A stretch of DNA of 64,000 nucleotides, from contig CANCPC010000001.1 in NCBI GenBank assembly GCA_947379965.1, positions 1 through 64,000 on the forward strand. Direction: 5' to 3'. The position numbers and the translations under genes were made by a program. This stretch comes from Flavobacteriaceae bacterium (GTDB lineage: Bacteria; Bacteroidota; Bacteroidia; Flavobacteriales; Flavobacteriaceae). This document shows, piece by piece, positions 60,989 through 64,000 of the stretch. Below the pieces are notes generated by a model that worked only from the letters and a program-made list of their open reading frames with translations, had not been told where the DNA came from and searched no databases. Position 1 is the stretch's first letter, and every line of letters starts with the position of its first letter.

Positions 60989-62515
60989 ATGCCGATACCT
61001 ATCATTAATTCGTTTGCCTCATGGGTCTTGAAGCAAAGGATTCATCAGATCGAGCTTTTTGTTAAATATCCCAATGAGGTTCAAGAAGAATTATTGATGA
61101 ACTTGATTAAGGCAGCCGAAAACACAATTATTGGTCAAGAATATGATTATGCATCTATAAATTCTTATGCTAATTTCGCCGAAAGAATTCCTGTTTCGAC
61201 TTATGAAGAATTACAACCACTGATTGAGCGTACCCGAAAAGGCGAGCAAAATGTTTTTTGGGAAACTCCTATAAAATGGTTTGCCAAATCGAGCGGAACG
61301 ACCAATGCCAAAAGCAAATTTATTCCCGTAAGTTACGAAGCCTTAGAGGATTGTCATTACAAAGGAAGCAAGGATCTGTTGTGCATGTATCTCAATAATA
61401 ATGAAAATTCCGAAATGTTTTTGGGAAAAAGTCTTCGTCTTGGCGGAAGCTCTCAAATTTATGAAGATAACGATACTTTTTTTGGCGATTTATCCGCTAT
61501 TTTAATTGAAAATATGCCTATTTGGGCCGAATTCAGTAGCACGCCAAATAATAAAACCTCGTTGATGAGCGATTGGGAAACAAAACTTCCCGCGATAATA
61601 AATGAAGTCAAAAATGAAAATGTAACCAGTTTTGCTGGAGTTCCTTCGTGGATGCTAGTCTTAATGAATAAATTACTCGAAGAAACAGGCAAAGGAAATT
61701 TGCTGGAAGTATGGCCAAATCTTGAAGTCTATTTTCATGGTGGTGTAAGTTTTGAACCTTATCGAGAACAATACCAAAAAATTCTACCTAAAAACGATTT
61801 CAAATATTACGAAATATACAATGCTTCCGAAGGATTTTTTGCCATTCAGGATTTGAATAACTCCAATGATTTGTTGTTGATGCTGGATTACGGAATATTT
61901 TACGAATTTATACCGATGGATACTTTTGAAACTCCAGATCAAAAAATAATCCGATTATCTGAAGTGGGTCTATTTAAAAACTATGCCATTATCATTACCA
62001 CAAATTCAGGTTTATGGCGCTACTTAATAGGCGACACCGTTCGGTTTACGAGCTTAAATCCGTATCGAATTCGGGTTTCGGGAAGAACAAAACACCACAT
62101 CAATGTTTTTGGCGAAGAGTTAATGGTCGAAAATACCGATCAGGCTATTACCAAAGCTTGCCAAATTACCGGAACCGAAATGGTCGATTATACTGTTGCG
62201 CCCATTTTCATGAAAGACAAGGAAAAAGGAGCCCACGAATGGATTATCGAATTCAGGAAAAACCCAGCTGATATTGGCCTTTTCCAAAAAGTATTGGACG
62301 AAACATTGCAATCTTTAAATTCGGATTACGAAGCCAAACGTTATAACAATATGACGCTAAATCCATTAGTTGTAAATATTGCTCGTAAAAATTTATTTTA
62401 TGATTGGCTAAAAGACAAAGACAAACTAGGCGGACAACACAAGATTCCAAGATTATCGAACCAAAGAGATTACTTGGAACAATTGAAGGATATGCAGGTG
62501 ATTGTAAATCAATAA
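60989..62515 (+). CDS. GH3 auxin-responsive promoter family protein (acyl-adenylating)
   Basis: FAKSSGTTNAKSKFIPVS AMP-binding-like motif; FHGGVSFEPYREQ; YYEIYNASEGFFAIQD; GLWRYLIGDTVRF. Confidence 0.93.
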   Translation: MPIPIINSFASWVLKQRIHQIELFVKYPNEVQEELLMNLIKAAENTIIGQEYDYASINSYANFAERIPVSTYEELQPLIERTRKGEQNVFWETPIKWFAKSSGTTNAKSKFIPVSYEALEDCHYKGSKDLLCMYLNNNENSEMFLGKSLRLGGSSQIYEDNDTFFGDLSAILIENMPIWAEFSSTPNNKTSLMSDWETKLPAIINEVKNENVTSFAGVPSWMLVLMNKLLEETGKGNLLEVWPNLEVYFHGGVSFEPYREQYQKILPKNDFKYYEIYNASEGFFAIQDLNNSNDLLLMLDYGIFYEFIPMDTFETPDQKIIRLSEVGLFKNYAIIITTNSGLWRYLIGDTVRFTSLNPYRIRVSGRTKHHINVFGEELMVENTDQAITKACQITGTEMVDYTVAPIFMKDKEKGAHEWIIEFRKNPADIGLFQKVLDETLQSLNSDYEAKRYNNMTLNPLVVNIARKNLFYDWLKDKDKLGGQHKIPRLSNQRDYLEQLKDMQVIVNQ

Positions 62516-62516
62516 A

Positions 62517-62675
62517 ATGAAAAGACTACTATTAATACTATTATTTATTTCTTTCCTGATTTCTTGCGGACCACACCGATTAAAATGCGGACCAAGAGGA
62601 AATTGTAATGCTTCGGAAAAGCAAATTCTAAATCAGTTTAGAGAGAATCATCAGAAACAAATTGTAAAAATTTAA
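62517..62675 (+). CDS. Small putative lipoprotein (52 aa), absent from the ORF track
   Basis: ATG directly after GH3; MKRLLLILLFISFLISCGPHRLKCGPRGNCNASEKQILNQFRENHQKQIVKI with lipobox LISC. Confidence 0.65.
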   Translation: MKRLLLILLFISFLISCGPHRLKCGPRGNCNASEKQILNQFRENHQKQIVKI

Positions 62676-62680
62676 CCAAC

Positions 62681-62707
62681 AAAAAAGCCTTAGTTTTTCT
62701 AGGCTTA
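62681..62707 (-). terminator. Terminator between the small lipoprotein and serB
   Basis: AAGCCT(T)AG-TTTTT-CTAGGCTT hairpin; A6 on + gives T6 on minus. Confidence 0.6.
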
Positions 62708-62730
62708 TGTATGTAATTTGAATATATATA

Positions 62731-63966
62731 TTATTCTTGCATCATATCAATATGTCTGTCGTGATATCCCAAAAGGTATAATATTCCGTCTAGACCTAGA
62801 CTTGATATTGAAGTGGAAGCGTTTTCTTTTACTTTCTGTTTCGCGTGAAAAGCAATTCCTAAACCTGCCAAATTTATCATTGGCAAATCATTAGCTCCAT
62901 CACCCACAGCAATAGTTTGATTGATATGAATCCCTTCTTTATCGGCAATAGCTTGAAGATATTCGGCTTTTTTTGCGCCATCAACAATTTCACCTAAATA
63001 TTTACCAGTCAGTTTTCCGTTTTTAATCTCCAATTGATTGGCAAAAACGTAATCGATTCCCAATTCTTTTTGCAAATAATCACCAAAATAAGTGAATCCT
63101 CCAGATAAAATAGCGGTTTTGTAGCCGTAATATTTCAAGGCTCTCATCAATCGATGTGCTCCTTTTGTTATCGGTAAATTTATTGCCACATTATGCAGAA
63201 CATCTTCGCTCAAACCTTCCAATAAAGCCATACGTTTTTTGAAGCTTTCGCTAAAATCTATTTCGCCGTTCATTGCTGATTCGGTGATGGCCCTAACTTC
63301 TTCGCCAACACCTGCTAATTCGGCTAATTCATCGATTACTTCGGTTTGAATCAAGGTAGAATCCATATCAAAACACACTAAACGTCTGTTTCTTCTATAA
63401 ATATTATCTTCTTGAAATGAAATATCAACGTCTAATTTTCTGGAAATTTCCATAAAACTAGCCGTCATCAACGTTTTGTCTTTAATAATACCCGTTACAG
63501 ATAATTGCACACAAGAACGTGGATATTCTTCTTTTTCGACTACCGAAGTTCTTCCAGTTAATCGTATAATCGAATCGATATTTAATTTTTGATCCGACAT
63601 TATTTTAGTTACCGCCGCTAATTGTGCCGCTGTCAACTTTTCGCCCAAAACATTGATAATAAAACGTTGCTTGCTCTGTCCTTTAACCCAAATTTCATAA
63701 TCCGGAATTGTGATTGGAATAAACTTGACATTAATTCCTAGTTCGTATGCTTTGAACAATAAATCTTTTAAAACAGGTGCTGAAGAAGAGCCTGCTTTTA
63801 TTTCAAATAATATACCTAAAGATAAGGTGTCATGAATATCGGCTTGACCAATATCTAAAATAGTGGCGTCGTAATTTGCCAATATCGATGTTAAACCAGC
63901 TGTTACTCCCGGTTTATCCTGACCAGAAACTTTTAACAAAATAATCTCTTTATCTTCTAGTATCAT
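62731..63966 (-). CDS. serB: Phosphoserine phosphatase with N-terminal ACT-like domains
   Basis: FDMDSTLIQTEVIDELAELAGV HAD motif; AVGDGANDLPMINLAGLGIAFHAK; N-term VSGQDKPGVTAGLTSIL ACT-like. Confidence 0.96.
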   Translation of the reverse strand: MILEDKEIILLKVSGQDKPGVTAGLTSILANYDATILDIGQADIHDTLSLGILFEIKAGSSSAPVLKDLLFKAYELGINVKFIPITIPDYEIWVKGQSKQRFIINVLGEKLTAAQLAAVTKIMSDQKLNIDSIIRLTGRTSVVEKEEYPRSCVQLSVTGIIKDKTLMTASFMEISRKLDVDISFQEDNIYRRNRRLVCFDMDSTLIQTEVIDELAELAGVGEEVRAITESAMNGEIDFSESFKKRMALLEGLSEDVLHNVAINLPITKGAHRLMRALKYYGYKTAILSGGFTYFGDYLQKELGIDYVFANQLEIKNGKLTGKYLGEIVDGAKKAEYLQAIADKEGIHINQTIAVGDGANDLPMINLAGLGIAFHAKQKVKENASTSISSLGLDGILYLLGYHDRHIDMMQE

Positions 63967-64000
63967 TTTTATTTAAATTGATTTACAAGGGGCAAAAATC

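Overview
This is a 64 kb window of an AT-rich Flavobacterium-like (Bacteroidota) chromosome. Most of it is conserved housekeeping sequence. The main block is a complete minus-strand division/cell-wall (dcw) cluster: mraZ-rsmH-ftsL-ftsI-murE-mraY-murD-ftsW-murG-murC-ftsQ-ftsA-ftsZ, followed by a separately promoted yqeY-like gene and tRNA-Arg. Other content: engB, gldB/gldC, nadE, dnaG, a large multi-PAS sensor kinase next to a REC-histidine kinase, polyprenyl synthetase, rlmN, a decayed type II toxin-antitoxin pair, a TatA-like gene, pepE, an L,D-transpeptidase-like gene, a DUF5916-like outer-membrane protein, gpmI, galE, a DegT aminotransferase, waaA, four tRNAs in total, mutS, a DUF1573 protein, a TrmH-like methyltransferase, two tandem T9SS-type lectin-like surface proteins, an HPPK-deoxynucleoside kinase fusion, sppA, a DUF2797 protein, a GH3-family protein and serB. 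I saw no CRISPR array, prophage, IS element or rRNA operon, and no convincing wholly new system. The best second-look items are a helically phased TACCAC/GTGGTA repeat array upstream of mraZ (candidate MraZ operator), the frameshifted and nonsense-mutated TA module, the HPPK-dNK fusion, the paralogous T9SS lectin pair with an internal duplication, and structured spacers and inverted repeats in several intergenic regions. Family assignments come from recognising protein motifs by eye; no database search was run.
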